From NCBI GenBank assembly GCA_025453595.1, contig JALOQB010000028.1, forward strand, positions 1 through 32,127: a DNA stretch of 32,127 bases, given 5' to 3'. This DNA is from Polyangiaceae bacterium. GTDB taxonomy: Bacteria; Myxococcota_A; Polyangia; Polyangiales; Polyangiaceae. Positions within the stretch are counted from its first letter, which is position 1, and each line of letters starts with the position of its first letter. Both the position numbers and the translations under genes were made by a program. A model generated the notes under the pieces. That model worked only from the letters and a program-made list of their open reading frames with translations, searched no databases and was not told the DNA's origin. Of this stretch, positions 24,144 through 32,109 are shown one piece after another.

Positions 24144-24422
24144 GTGGATCTTTCTTCCGGCTTTTCCCTTGAATCCCCGCTGTCTTCTCGCTGCCCTGCG
24201 CCCGGCGTGGCGGAGGCACAGGGAGACGGTGTCGGCGAAAGCGCAAGCCTGGTGGCGGGGTTGACGGACAAGGCAAGGGACACCGGGGAAGGCTCCTGCG
24301 CCATGGCGCTGCACGAGCCCTTTTCCGGGGAGGTAGCCATCCCGTGGCCCGAAGAGGCGGACACCTCGGATTTCCGGTGGTCCGACGAGGAACCACCGAC
24401 GCTGCGCTACGGGGAAGATTGA
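24144..24422 (+). CDS. Small acidic protein of unknown function
   Basis: A 92-residue protein starting at GTG 24144, which is preceded by an excellent Shine-Dalgarno AGGAGG (24132-24137) at 6 bases. That site is the main reason to call it real. The sequence has no membrane segment, is Ser/Gly-rich in the first half and strongly acidic in the second (WPEEADTSDFRWSDEEPP), which looks disordered. It is divergent from the KaiC-like ATPase gene, so a shared control or partner role is possible, for example as a small regulator; this is a guess. It ends 19 bases before the stop of the convergent gene. Confidence 0.6.
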   Translation: MDLSSGFSLESPLSSRCPAPGVAEAQGDGVGESASLVAGLTDKARDTGEGSCAMALHEPFSGEVAIPWPEEADTSDFRWSDEEPPTLRYGED

Positions 24423-24441
24423 GCCCAGAGGGTGGCCTGGT

Positions 24442-25188
24442 TCAGTGGAAAAACCAGCCAATCTCGCCCACAGCAGCCATCTTGTTGGCCCCGAATTCAG
24501 GGCCACTCGTCGGGATCTTGTGACCGACCACGAAGATCCAGGAGTGGTTCGGATGGTAAGCGAGACCGTAGATAAAATTCCCCAGGTCATGCTTCCCGGA
24601 GAACCACTCGGCGACGAGGTTGAGCTTGTCGCCCATCAGAGGCTGCTCCGCGGCGGCCATGATGACCGTGAGCTCTCGTTCAAAGAGGAGCTGAGAGGCC
24701 TGGCTTGCCCCCAGGCTCAACCGCGTGCGGACCCGCGGGAGGCGGCCGCTGAGGTGCGAGTAAAACCAGTACCCGTACCCCCTATCCTGAAGGGAAAAGA
24801 GGGCCATGGTGCCGGTGGTGATCTTGATCTCGGCCCGGGGTAGCTCGTCGGTGAGGATCGGGAGCGCCACCTTGAAGCCGTTAGCGAGGCTAGCGGAGGG
24901 GTTGCTGGGCACCCCGACGTTGAGCATCGTGACGGCCAGCTCTGCGTGGTACCCGAGCCCGAAGCACCAGAAGTGGGTCGTGTTCCAGTAAGGCTTGGGG
25001 GACCAGGCGCGCACCTGGGATTCTTGCATCACAAAGAATTCTCCCCTGGGGGTCACATCAGCCGACGGCAGGGAGACGATGGCTTGCTGGCCAAACGCCG
25101 TGACAGGGGACAGAAGGGAGACCAAGCACCATGGGTAGACGCGCACCTGGGTCAGTCTAGTCGAGACTCTCCAGGAAAAGGGAGACAT
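24442..25188 (-). CDS. Exported outer-membrane-type protein of unknown function
   Basis: A 248-residue protein from ATG 25188 (a TTG codon just before it is an alternative). The N-terminus has basic residues then a hydrophobic stretch ending PVTAFGQQ, a signal peptide. The rest alternates polar and aromatic residues in short strands (YGYWFYSHLSG, FIYGLAYHPNHSWIFVVG) and ends in GEIGWFFH, suggesting a beta-barrel in the outer membrane. No family recognised. G+C is lower than in flanking genes. It lies 13 bases downstream of the K+ channel stop and is probably in the same minus-strand operon. A Shine-Dalgarno is weak (GGGG about 6 bases before). Confidence 0.7.
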   Translation of the reverse strand: MSPFSWRVSTRLTQVRVYPWCLVSLLSPVTAFGQQAIVSLPSADVTPRGEFFVMQESQVRAWSPKPYWNTTHFWCFGLGYHAELAVTMLNVGVPSNPSASLANGFKVALPILTDELPRAEIKITTGTMALFSLQDRGYGYWFYSHLSGRLPRVRTRLSLGASQASQLLFERELTVIMAAAEQPLMGDKLNLVAEWFSGKHDLGNFIYGLAYHPNHSWIFVVGHKIPTSGPEFGANKMAAVGEIGWFFH

Positions 25189-25201
25189 CAAGACCCCACG
25201 A

Positions 25202-26569
25202 TCACGACGGTGGCTCCCGGGCGACGACCATGGCGTGGTCGCCGTCGCGGAGCACGAGGGTACCGTCCGGGTTGAGCTCGCGGGAGCCGTCGCGGTCGAG
25301 GCCGATCACGGAGCAATCACGGTCGAGCATCTGATGGGCGTACTCGCGGAAGGATTTCCCGAAAAACTCGCTGGTGACCGGGATGTGGTACAGCTCGGAG
25401 CCGCCCTTGTTGGTCAGCAGATCTTCCATGACGTGGAGGGTGCCGAGGTCCTGGAGGCAGCGGACGAGGAGCATGGCGCCGAAGGCCGACACATCGATCA
25501 CGGCGTCGCAGCCGACCTCGGTGAGGTAGTCATGGTTCTCTGACGAGACCAGCTCGGCGCCGATGCGGACCCTGGGGTTGAGCCGGCGCAGGGTCAGCAC
25601 CGTGAGGGCGGTCTGCAGATCGCTCTGGGGATCGGTGATGTTCCGGGGGAACACCATGGCCAGGACCGCCTTCGAGGCGCTGGCGCGCTCGAGCACCTCG
25701 CGGCGCCCCGGGTTGCCGCGGACGAAGAGCACGCGGGGGTCGTCGTACGGGGTCCGCTCCAGGTCCGCCACGATGATGGCGCGGAGCCCGGCGTACCGCG
25801 GATCGAGGAAGAAATCTTCGAGGGCCGCCGGGGAACGAGGCCCCCAGCCCAGGATCAGCAGGTGGTCTTGCATCTTGTAATTTCGTAGCCCTTTCTGCCC
25901 CATCTCCCGGAACTCGAGGAGCATGGTCGCCATCGTCGCCGCGAGGCCCCCCAGCAGCCCGACCCCGAGCACCATCGTCATCATGCCGACCAGGCGCCCC
26001 GCCGGCGTCACCGGCGAGATGTCGCCGTAGCCCACGGTCGAGAGCGTGGTCATGCTCCACCAGAGGGCGTCGGAGAGCGTCTTGATGTTCGAGTTGGAGC
26101 CGTGCTCCAGCTCGTAGATCAGCAGCGCGGCGGTGGCCCAGACCAGCAAGGTGGCCTGGCCCAGCTTGCCGAGGGCCTCGGGGAACACGATCTGACGCCC
26201 CCGCCGCAGCAGGCGCCCGAGGCGCCAGAGGCGCAGGAGCCTCAGGAAGCGGACCAGGCGCAGCGTGCTGAGGGGCTCGACCAGCGGGATGGAGGCCAGC
26301 AGATCGACCCAGTTTTGCTGAAAAAAAAGCCAGCGACGGGGGGATCGCGCGAGGCGCACCAGGAAGTCGGTCAGGAAGAAGAAGGAGATCCCGAGGTCGG
26401 TGAGGAGGATCCACCGCGGGGTGGGGTGGGGCAGGATCCACTCGAACAGGAAGAGCACGACGGACAGCAGCGCGAGGGAGATGACGCCGGCTTCCCAGAG
26501 CCAGGGGAGCCTCGGGTCGACCTCCCTGGGGATCTCGAACAGATCGGATTTTTTCTTGCTCTGCGCCAC
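25202..26569 (-). CDS. Voltage-gated-like K+ channel with RCK (TrkA-N/TrkA-C) domain
   Basis: A 455-residue inner-membrane channel. I chose GTG 26569 (MAQSKKKSDLF) because AGGAGAGGGA lies just before it; the frame is open further back. Membrane helices S1-S4 occupy about residues 20-125, with an S4-like series of arginines (RLVRFLRLLRLWRLGRLLRR, ~104-123). The pore has the K+ selectivity filter TVGYGD (178-183). From ~235 a cytoplasmic RCK domain begins with the Rossmann strand HLLILGWG, then a TrkA-C part near the end (SVIGLDRDGSRELNPDG). Such channels are gated by voltage and by ligands such as nucleotides or Ca2+. The gene overlaps the upstream hydrolase frame by 199 bases, which is unusual. 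Confidence 0.92.
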   Translation of the reverse strand: MAQSKKKSDLFEIPREVDPRLPWLWEAGVISLALLSVVLFLFEWILPHPTPRWILLTDLGISFFFLTDFLVRLARSPRRWLFFQQNWVDLLASIPLVEPLSTLRLVRFLRLLRLWRLGRLLRRGRQIVFPEALGKLGQATLLVWATAALLIYELEHGSNSNIKTLSDALWWSMTTLSTVGYGDISPVTPAGRLVGMMTMVLGVGLLGGLAATMATMLLEFREMGQKGLRNYKMQDHLLILGWGPRSPAALEDFFLDPRYAGLRAIIVADLERTPYDDPRVLFVRGNPGRREVLERASASKAVLAMVFPRNITDPQSDLQTALTVLTLRRLNPRVRIGAELVSSENHDYLTEVGCDAVIDVSAFGAMLLVRCLQDLGTLHVMEDLLTNKGGSELYHIPVTSEFFGKSFREYAHQMLDRDCSVIGLDRDGSRELNPDGTLVLRDGDHAMVVAREPPS

Positions 26570-27477
26570 CGCTTCCCTCTCCTGCGCCAGGCCCACCCTA
26601 GCAGCCCGAAGGCCGCCGCCGCCCACGAATCTTGCGCTCCCTTGCCTGCCACGTCGCACCCGCAGCCCCGCGCCCGAGGGGGCCCCGCGATCGGCGCTGG
26701 CGGGGGCGGCTCGACGGAGGGGGCGGGGGGCTCGACGGGGGGCGGTTCAGCGCTCGGGGCCGAGGGGAGCTCGTCGCAGCGCAGGCGGTGCGCATGCAGC
26801 TCGAGCCACTGGAGGATCACCCCGGCGCGCTTGCTGTCGAGGGCCGCGAGCTCGCCCGCGTGATCCTTGCCCGGGAGCAGGGACCACTCGAGGGCGCCGC
26901 CGCAGCGGGCGATGCCGTCGCGGGCCTCGACGGCGAGCTCGTGGAGCGGGTTGCGGTCGCCGACCAGGAAGTAGGTCGGGAGGGGGCACCGAGGGCAGAC
27001 CTCGCCCCGCGGGGCGAGGCCGCCGCCGTGGAGGTGGAGGCCGGTGAACCCCTGGAGCTGGAGCGCCACCCGGGCCAGGTACGAGGCCCCCCCGGACCAG
27101 CCCGAGAGGAAGATGCGGCGTCGGTCCAGCGGGGTGCGCTCGGCGACGGCGGCGACCTGCGCCGAGATCCAGGCTGGATCGCCGTCCCAGCGCCACCAGC
27201 TCCCCTGGGTGCAGCCCAGGGCCCGGGGGCACTGGAGCGCCAGCAGCGCGTATCCGCGCGCCTCGGCGGCCCTGGACCACCGCGGGAACACCGTCGATGG
27301 ATTGCCCTCGTCCCCGTGGAGCAGCACCAGCAGCGGCACTGGTTCCCGGGGTTCCCCCGCGGGGAGCTGGAGCAAGCACCCCTGGCAGGGCACATCGCGC
27401 AGGGGCTTCGGCGCCGCCATGGCCCCCGGGGGGCCGAGGGCCAGCAGCGCCAACAGCGGCGGAAAAAACCGGCGCAT
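26371..27477 (-). CDS. Secreted alpha/beta serine hydrolase with MYXO-CTERM-like tail (overruns into the channel gene)
   Basis: An exported esterase or depolymerase-like enzyme. A signal peptide (to AMAA) precedes an alpha/beta hydrolase core: oxyanion-type LLVLLHGDEGN (~50-59), nucleophile elbow GWSGG (S128), probable acid D174 (VGDRNP) and H206 (KDHAG). Then comes a Pro/Glu spacer and a MYXO-CTERM-like signal GCGCDVAGKGAQ…GLLGWAWRRRGKRWRR (271-306), where the protein should end (about base 26560). No stop follows; the frame continues to TGA at 26371, adding ~60 Arg/Ser/Pro residues that are only a shadow of the channel gene. Either the stop is lost or the end is unusually long. The substrate is unknown. 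The start overlaps the stop of the upstream DsbA-like gene (TGATG). Confidence 0.8.
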   Translation of the reverse strand: MRRFFPPLLALLALGPPGAMAAPKPLRDVPCQGCLLQLPAGEPREPVPLLVLLHGDEGNPSTVFPRWSRAAEARGYALLALQCPRALGCTQGSWWRWDGDPAWISAQVAAVAERTPLDRRRIFLSGWSGGASYLARVALQLQGFTGLHLHGGGLAPRGEVCPRCPLPTYFLVGDRNPLHELAVEARDGIARCGGALEWSLLPGKDHAGELAALDSKRAGVILQWLELHAHRLRCDELPSAPSAEPPPVEPPAPSVEPPPPAPIAGPPRARGCGCDVAGKGAQDSWAAAAFGLLGWAWRRRGKRWRRARKNPICSRSPGRSTRGSPGSGKPASSPSRCCPSCSSCSSGSCPTPPRGGSSSPTSGSPSSS

Positions 27478-28073
27478 CAGCGGGCGGATCGCAGCAGCTC
27501 GCGCTCGACAAAGTGAAGCCGATCCTGCCCCCAGAACAGCTCGCGCTCGTCCACGATGCAGGCCGGCGCGCCGAAGATGCCCAGGGAAATCGCCTCATCG
27601 GTGCGGCGGCGCAGCTCCTCCTTGATGGCAGCGTCGTCGAGCCTGGGCAGGATCTCGTCGGCGTCGTGCCCCGCGGCGGCCAGCACCGAGCGCAGCACGG
27701 CGGGGGTCGAAGGGGCCAGCCCGTCCACCCAGTAGGCCCGGTAAAAACCGTGGATCACCGCCGGATCGACCCCGGTCAGCAAGGTCGCGCGCAGGGCCTC
27801 GACGGTGCGCATCGGGTGCCCCTCCGGCATGCGGAGCGGCACGCCGAACAGCTCGGCCCAGCGCTGCATGTCGAGGAGGTTGTGCCGCGCCTTCGCCGGG
27901 GACAGCACGCTGGAGAGGTTCTGGGGCGTCCCGCTGGCCTTGAAGACCCCGCCCAGCAGCATGGGACGCCAGCGCAAGGTCGCCCCGGTACGCGCCGCCA
28001 GCGCCTCGATCTGGGTGCTCCCCAGGTAGGCGTAAGGGCACGAGTAATCGAACCAGAAATCGAGGAGCGCCAT
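27477..28073 (-). CDS. DsbA-family / 2-hydroxychromene-2-carboxylate isomerase-like protein
   Basis: A 198-residue thioredoxin-fold protein from ATG 28073. The N-terminus LDFWFDYSCPYAYLGS matches the HCCA isomerase and DsbA-like oxidoreductase family: Ser11 is at the catalytic nucleophile position of the isomerases, and a lone Cys12 replaces a CxxC pair, so it is unlikely to be a disulfide oxidase. The cis-Pro loop GIFGAPACIV and the late FWGQDRLHFVE are typical. The family uses glutathione to isomerise chromene acids or act on related aromatics; the substrate here is unknown. No signal peptide, so cytoplasmic. It is coupled (TGATG) to the hydrolase gene and is divergent from the kinase gene 124 bases away. 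Confidence 0.88.
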   Translation of the reverse strand: MALLDFWFDYSCPYAYLGSTQIEALAARTGATLRWRPMLLGGVFKASGTPQNLSSVLSPAKARHNLLDMQRWAELFGVPLRMPEGHPMRTVEALRATLLTGVDPAVIHGFYRAYWVDGLAPSTPAVLRSVLAAAGHDADEILPRLDDAAIKEELRRRTDEAISLGIFGAPACIVDERELFWGQDRLHFVERELLRSAR

Positions 28074-28197
28074 CGCGCCCAAGGTACACCCTCCGCAGGC
28101 CCTGGATCGACCGCAGAACGGCGAGGTCCGGGGCCAGGGCTCGCGCGGGGCCATGAAAAAAACACCCCCCCTCGGCGCCGCGGTAAAGTGGGAGGCC

Positions 28198-31161
28198 ATG
28201 CAAGGAGACGTGTTCGGGCTCGTCGGGGCCACGCTGGAGGCCCGTTACCGTATCGACGCCCAGATCGGCGAGGGGGGCTTCGGCGTGGTGTACCGGGGCC
28301 TCCATCTCAGCTTGCAGCGCCCCATCGCGGTCAAGTGCCTCAAGGTGCCCCCGCACTTCTCCCCCCAGGCACGCGAGGCCTTCTTCGCCAAATTCCGCGA
28401 AGAAGGCCTGCTGCTCTCTCGCCTCCACGACTGCCCTGGCATCGTCCATGTCTACGACTCCGGTGTCACCTCCACCCACACTGGCCTCTCCGCGCCCTAC
28501 CTGGTCCTCGAATGGCTCGAAGGCCAGACCCTGGAGGCTCACCTCGCCCAGCGCCGCGCCCAGGGCCTCGGGCTCCTCTCCATCCAGGACGCCCTCGCCC
28601 TCCTCGCCCCAGCCTTCGACGCCCTCGCCTTCGCTCACCGCATGAAGGTCGCTCACCGCGACATCAAGCCCGCCAACCTCTTCCTCGCCAGCACCGCCCG
28701 CGGCCTCGCCCTCAAGGTCCTCGACTTCGGTATCGCCAAGGCCATGCAGGAGGGCGACAGCGCCCAGCAGGCCGCCACCGGCACCGGCAGCGGCTTCCAG
28801 GCCTTCTCCCCCCAGTACGGAGCCCCCGAGCAGTTCTTCTCCCGGAAGTATGGAGCTTCCGGACCATGGACCGACGTCCACGCCCTCGCCCTGGTGCTGG
28901 TCGAGATGGTCACGGGGCGCCACGCGCTCCAGGGGGCGGACATGGCCGAGCTCCTGACCGCCGCCACCGCGGCCGAGCGCCCGACCCCCCGCCGCTGCGG
29001 TCTCTGGGCTCCGGATCCGATCGAGGCGGTCTTCGAGCGGGCCCTCGCGATCTCCGCCGTCCAGCGGTACCAGGACGCAGAGCAGCTGTACGAGGCCTTC
29101 CGGGCCTCCCTTTTCGCCTGCGGTCTGCCTGCCCCCGGGCCCCTCCCCTCGCTCCAGTCCACCTACGGCCCTCCCCCGGGGACCGCGCCGATCCAGCCTC
29201 GCCCCACCTCGCCCAGCACCCCGGCCCCGACCCCGGTCGCCGTCGGGGTCTGGCAGCAACCTGCGCTCACCCCGACCTCCCAGACCGCGCCCGGCCCAGG
29301 CTTCCACGGAGGTACCGCGCAGCCAGGCCACGGCACCACGCCCCACCCCACCCCACCGCACCAAGGGGCCACCGCGCTGCCGGTCGGGCCCGGGTACACC
29401 GCCCTGCCAGGAGGCCCCCCCGCAGCCACCCAGCTGGCCCCCCCGCAGCCCCCTCCCCCTCCTGCCGCCAAAGCGCCCCCGCTCGCCCTGATCGCCGGGG
29501 GCCTGGCGCTGGCGCTGGGAGGCCTCGGCGTCCTCGGCGCCGGGGCCTGGTGGGTGGTCCAACGCCGCGCCGCCCCCGGAGCCACGTCCGGGGCCTCCAT
29601 CGCCGCCCCTGCCCCGGCGGTCGAGCTGGGACGCTGGGTCGAGCTGGGGCGCGAGCCGTTCCTCCGCGTCCCGCTCCCCGAGGGAGAACGCGCCGGTCGC
29701 TGGCATTTCCGCCTCACCCGCGAGCAAGGGCGCCCCGTTCGCCTCGAGAAAATCCGGCCCGACGGCCAGATCGCAGAGGAGATCCGCTTCCGGCAGGAGG
29801 GGCAGACCCTCACCCGCTCCACCCTCAGGTACGGCGTCGAGAGCGAGCGCACCTCGATCCAGCCCGGGGACCTCTCGATCACCACCCTGCGCTCCGGGGA
29901 GGTGATCGACCAGGGGTGCAGCAAGGTCCAGCTTGTCTATGGAAGTTCCGGAGACATCCAGGAGCGCCGGTGCCTCTCCCCGACGGGGGTGCTGATCACG
30001 GACGCGGAGGGCTGCCCGGTGTGGCGCTTCACCCAGGACGGGGACCACCGGCGGACCAGCATGGCGTGCTTTCAGGCAGAGGAAGGCGCAGCGCCGAGGC
30101 CCTCGGACAGCCGGGAGGGGTACCACCTGGTCCGGTACCAGCATGACGGCGCCGGGGCCCGGGTGAAGGAGCAGTATTTTGACTGGACCGGGGCGCCCTC
30201 GGCGCGGCTGACGGACGGCTGCTACGGCCTGGCGCTCCACCACGACGCCGCGGGCAACCTGGAGAGCGAGACCTGCCTGGACTCCACCGGGGCCCCGCGC
30301 GCCCGGAGGGGCCAGCAGGCAGCGACGATCCGCAACGAGTACAACGGCAGCGGGTGCGTGGTGCGGCAGACCTTCCTGGATGTGACCGGAGCGCCCACGC
30401 GCAAGGGGGAGATCAGCGAGTTCCGCGTCGTCCCCGACCCTTCCTGCCGCCCGCTGCGGATCACGCTCCACAACGCCGCCGGCGCCCTCACCCAGGACCC
30501 GGCCCAGGGCGAGTACGCGGCACAGATCGAGCGCGAGTTCGACGCGCGAGGCGACGAGGCCTCGATCCGATGCCGGAACAACCAGCTCAGGCCGGTCAAC
30601 TGCAACGGTAGCGCCGGGGAGGCGGGCTCGCTCCAGCGGTGGCAGCGCGACGACCGGGGCCGCCCGGTCTCCTGGAAGGGCTTCCTCCAGGATGGACGCC
30701 CCACCGCGCTGATCCAGGGCTCGTACCCCCACGAGATGCGCATGACCTACGGCGAGGACGGGCGCGTCGCGACCCGGAGCTTCCTCGATGAACAGGGAAA
30801 CGCCGCCACCGCGCTGGGCCCGGTGGGCCGCATGAACCTGCGCTACGACGCCCTCGGGGGCCTGGTCAGCGAGTCTTTCTTCGGCGTCACCGGTCGCCCC
30901 GTCGAGGCCACCATCGGGTGCCACGACGTGCGTTACCTCTACGACGCTCGTCATCGCCTCACCACCGTCGAGTGCCGCTCCACCTCCGGCGATCTCCAGG
31001 CCCACAAGGGCTGGATCAACCAGGGGGTCACCTGGCCCACCGGCGCCGCCCGCATGACCGTGGAGCGCGGAGAACCCCTCGTCAACCACTACACCTCCCC
31101 CGAAGGACGCACCATCAAGCGCGTCGAGTGCAGAAAAGCCGAGCAGCTCTGCTATAGATAG
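28198..31161 (+). CDS. Ser/Thr protein kinase with a YD/RHS-like extracytoplasmic domain
   Basis: A 987-residue membrane kinase from ATG 28198 (GGGAGG 2 bases before; upstream ATG 28153 is in frame but poor). Kinase parts: GEGGFGVV (24-31), K46, HRDIKPAN (D155), DFGIAK (D176) and GAPEQF; complete. A Pro/Thr/Ala-rich linker follows (~320-425), then one membrane helix (~428-452). The outer ~530 residues are a long array of beta units resembling YD/RHS repeats: 'RYQHDGAGARVKEQYFDWTG', 'LRYDALGGLVSESFFGVTG' and 'RYLYDARHRLTTVECRSTSG', with many Cys. This is an uncommon sensor type for a kinase; it could bind glycans or proteins at the surface. The gene is followed after 58 bases by the Gly/Ala-rich gene, probably one operon. 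Confidence 0.85.
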   Translation: MQGDVFGLVGATLEARYRIDAQIGEGGFGVVYRGLHLSLQRPIAVKCLKVPPHFSPQAREAFFAKFREEGLLLSRLHDCPGIVHVYDSGVTSTHTGLSAPYLVLEWLEGQTLEAHLAQRRAQGLGLLSIQDALALLAPAFDALAFAHRMKVAHRDIKPANLFLASTARGLALKVLDFGIAKAMQEGDSAQQAATGTGSGFQAFSPQYGAPEQFFSRKYGASGPWTDVHALALVLVEMVTGRHALQGADMAELLTAATAAERPTPRRCGLWAPDPIEAVFERALAISAVQRYQDAEQLYEAFRASLFACGLPAPGPLPSLQSTYGPPPGTAPIQPRPTSPSTPAPTPVAVGVWQQPALTPTSQTAPGPGFHGGTAQPGHGTTPHPTPPHQGATALPVGPGYTALPGGPPAATQLAPPQPPPPPAAKAPPLALIAGGLALALGGLGVLGAGAWWVVQRRAAPGATSGASIAAPAPAVELGRWVELGREPFLRVPLPEGERAGRWHFRLTREQGRPVRLEKIRPDGQIAEEIRFRQEGQTLTRSTLRYGVESERTSIQPGDLSITTLRSGEVIDQGCSKVQLVYGSSGDIQERRCLSPTGVLITDAEGCPVWRFTQDGDHRRTSMACFQAEEGAAPRPSDSREGYHLVRYQHDGAGARVKEQYFDWTGAPSARLTDGCYGLALHHDAAGNLESETCLDSTGAPRARRGQQAATIRNEYNGSGCVVRQTFLDVTGAPTRKGEISEFRVVPDPSCRPLRITLHNAAGALTQDPAQGEYAAQIEREFDARGDEASIRCRNNQLRPVNCNGSAGEAGSLQRWQRDDRGRPVSWKGFLQDGRPTALIQGSYPHEMRMTYGEDGRVATRSFLDEQGNAATALGPVGRMNLRYDALGGLVSESFFGVTGRPVEATIGCHDVRYLYDARHRLTTVECRSTSGDLQAHKGWINQGVTWPTGAARMTVERGEPLVNHYTSPEGRTIKRVECRKAEQLCYR

Positions 31162-31219
31162 GTTCTCTACAGCCACGGACTTCTCCCCCGGAGGCCCCCC
31201 GTGGCACCATGAGCCCCTC

Positions 31220-31957
31220 ATGAGCGAACGAAAGATCACCGAGCTGCTCCGGGCCTGCGCCGCCGGCCTGGGCGCCGTCGGGGCCCGCAAGGCCGCCGAG
31301 ACCGCCTTCCAGGCCGGAGGTCGCCACCTGCTCGACGAATCCGCCCGCGCCGCCGCTCGCCACGCGGTCGACTGGGCCGCCCGCTCCGCCCTCGGCGCCC
31401 TCCTCCCGGGGGGCGTCGGCGCGCTCGCCGGCCAGGGACTCCAGAAGGCCTTCGGCGCCGTGCAGCTCGCAGCGGGCCCCAGGCTCGCCGGGGTCGCCGG
31501 CAAGGTCCTCGCCAGCGCCCCCCTCCAGGGCGCCATCGATCGCCTCTCCCACGCGGCCGAAGGGGCCGCCGGTCAGGCCGTCGAGCAAGCCGCCCAGGCC
31601 CTCCAGCCCGGCCTCCGCACCACCGCTGGCGCCGTCGTTCGCGTGGTCTCCGGCAGCGCCACCGATCAGTTCTACGGCGCCGCCCGCCGCGCAGCGGGCG
31701 TGGGCGCCCTCCTCGACGGTGTATCCAGCGGCATCGACGCCTCCCGCGCCTACCAGCAAGGCGAGATCTCCGCACGGCAGGCCCTTGTCCGCGTCGCCCT
31801 CGATGCCTCCACCGGCGCCATCGCCGCAGGGGCCGGCGTCGCCGTCGGGGCCGGCGCCATCGCCGTGCTGGGCGGCCTCAGCGCACCTGCCCTGTTCGTG
31901 GTCGGGGCCGCAGGGGCGACCGGAGCCAAGCGAGGGCTCCGCTGGCTCTTCGAGTGA
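31220..31957 (+). CDS. Gly/Ala-rich hydrophobic protein, possibly membrane-inserting
   Basis: A 245-residue protein from ATG 31220. The composition is extreme: Ala and Gly dominate, with a helical N-terminal half of AAxxA patterns and, at about residues 195-240, two strongly hydrophobic Gly-zipper-like helices (AIAAGAGVAVGAGAIAVLGG then APALFVVGAAGATG) followed by a basic end (AKRGLRWLFE). No signal peptide. A hydrophobic hairpin of this kind is seen in pore-forming toxins and in tape-measure or secreted effector proteins; this is only resemblance. A 4-codon frame (ATG AGC CCC TCA TGA, 31209-31223) overlaps the start. It lies just downstream of the YD-kinase gene and may be its substrate or partner. 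Confidence 0.7.
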   Translation: MSERKITELLRACAAGLGAVGARKAAETAFQAGGRHLLDESARAAARHAVDWAARSALGALLPGGVGALAGQGLQKAFGAVQLAAGPRLAGVAGKVLASAPLQGAIDRLSHAAEGAAGQAVEQAAQALQPGLRTTAGAVVRVVSGSATDQFYGAARRAAGVGALLDGVSSGIDASRAYQQGEISARQALVRVALDASTGAIAAGAGVAVGAGAIAVLGGLSAPALFVVGAAGATGAKRGLRWLFE

Positions 31958-31974
31958 GGTACCACACCCCAGGT

Positions 31975-32109
31975 GCTTCATGGGAACGGTGGGCTTGCGC
32001 AGCCCACGCCCGCGGCAAGGGGGTGGAGGGGGCTGCGCCCCGGGCGCTTCGCGGGAACGGTGGGCTGCCCGCCCACCCCCGGGCAAGGGGGCCGATGGGG
32101 CTGCGCCCC
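31975..32109. repeat. Two imperfect direct repeats of ~65 bp in the intergenic end
   Basis: Copy 1 spans 31975-32041 and copy 2 spans 32046-32109. Both open with GCTTC, share GGGAACGGTGGGCT and end with GGGGCTGCGCCCC, itself a small hairpin. They lie downstream of the last gene, on the edge of the window, so the array may continue beyond it. No gene is visible in this stretch. Confidence 0.75.
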
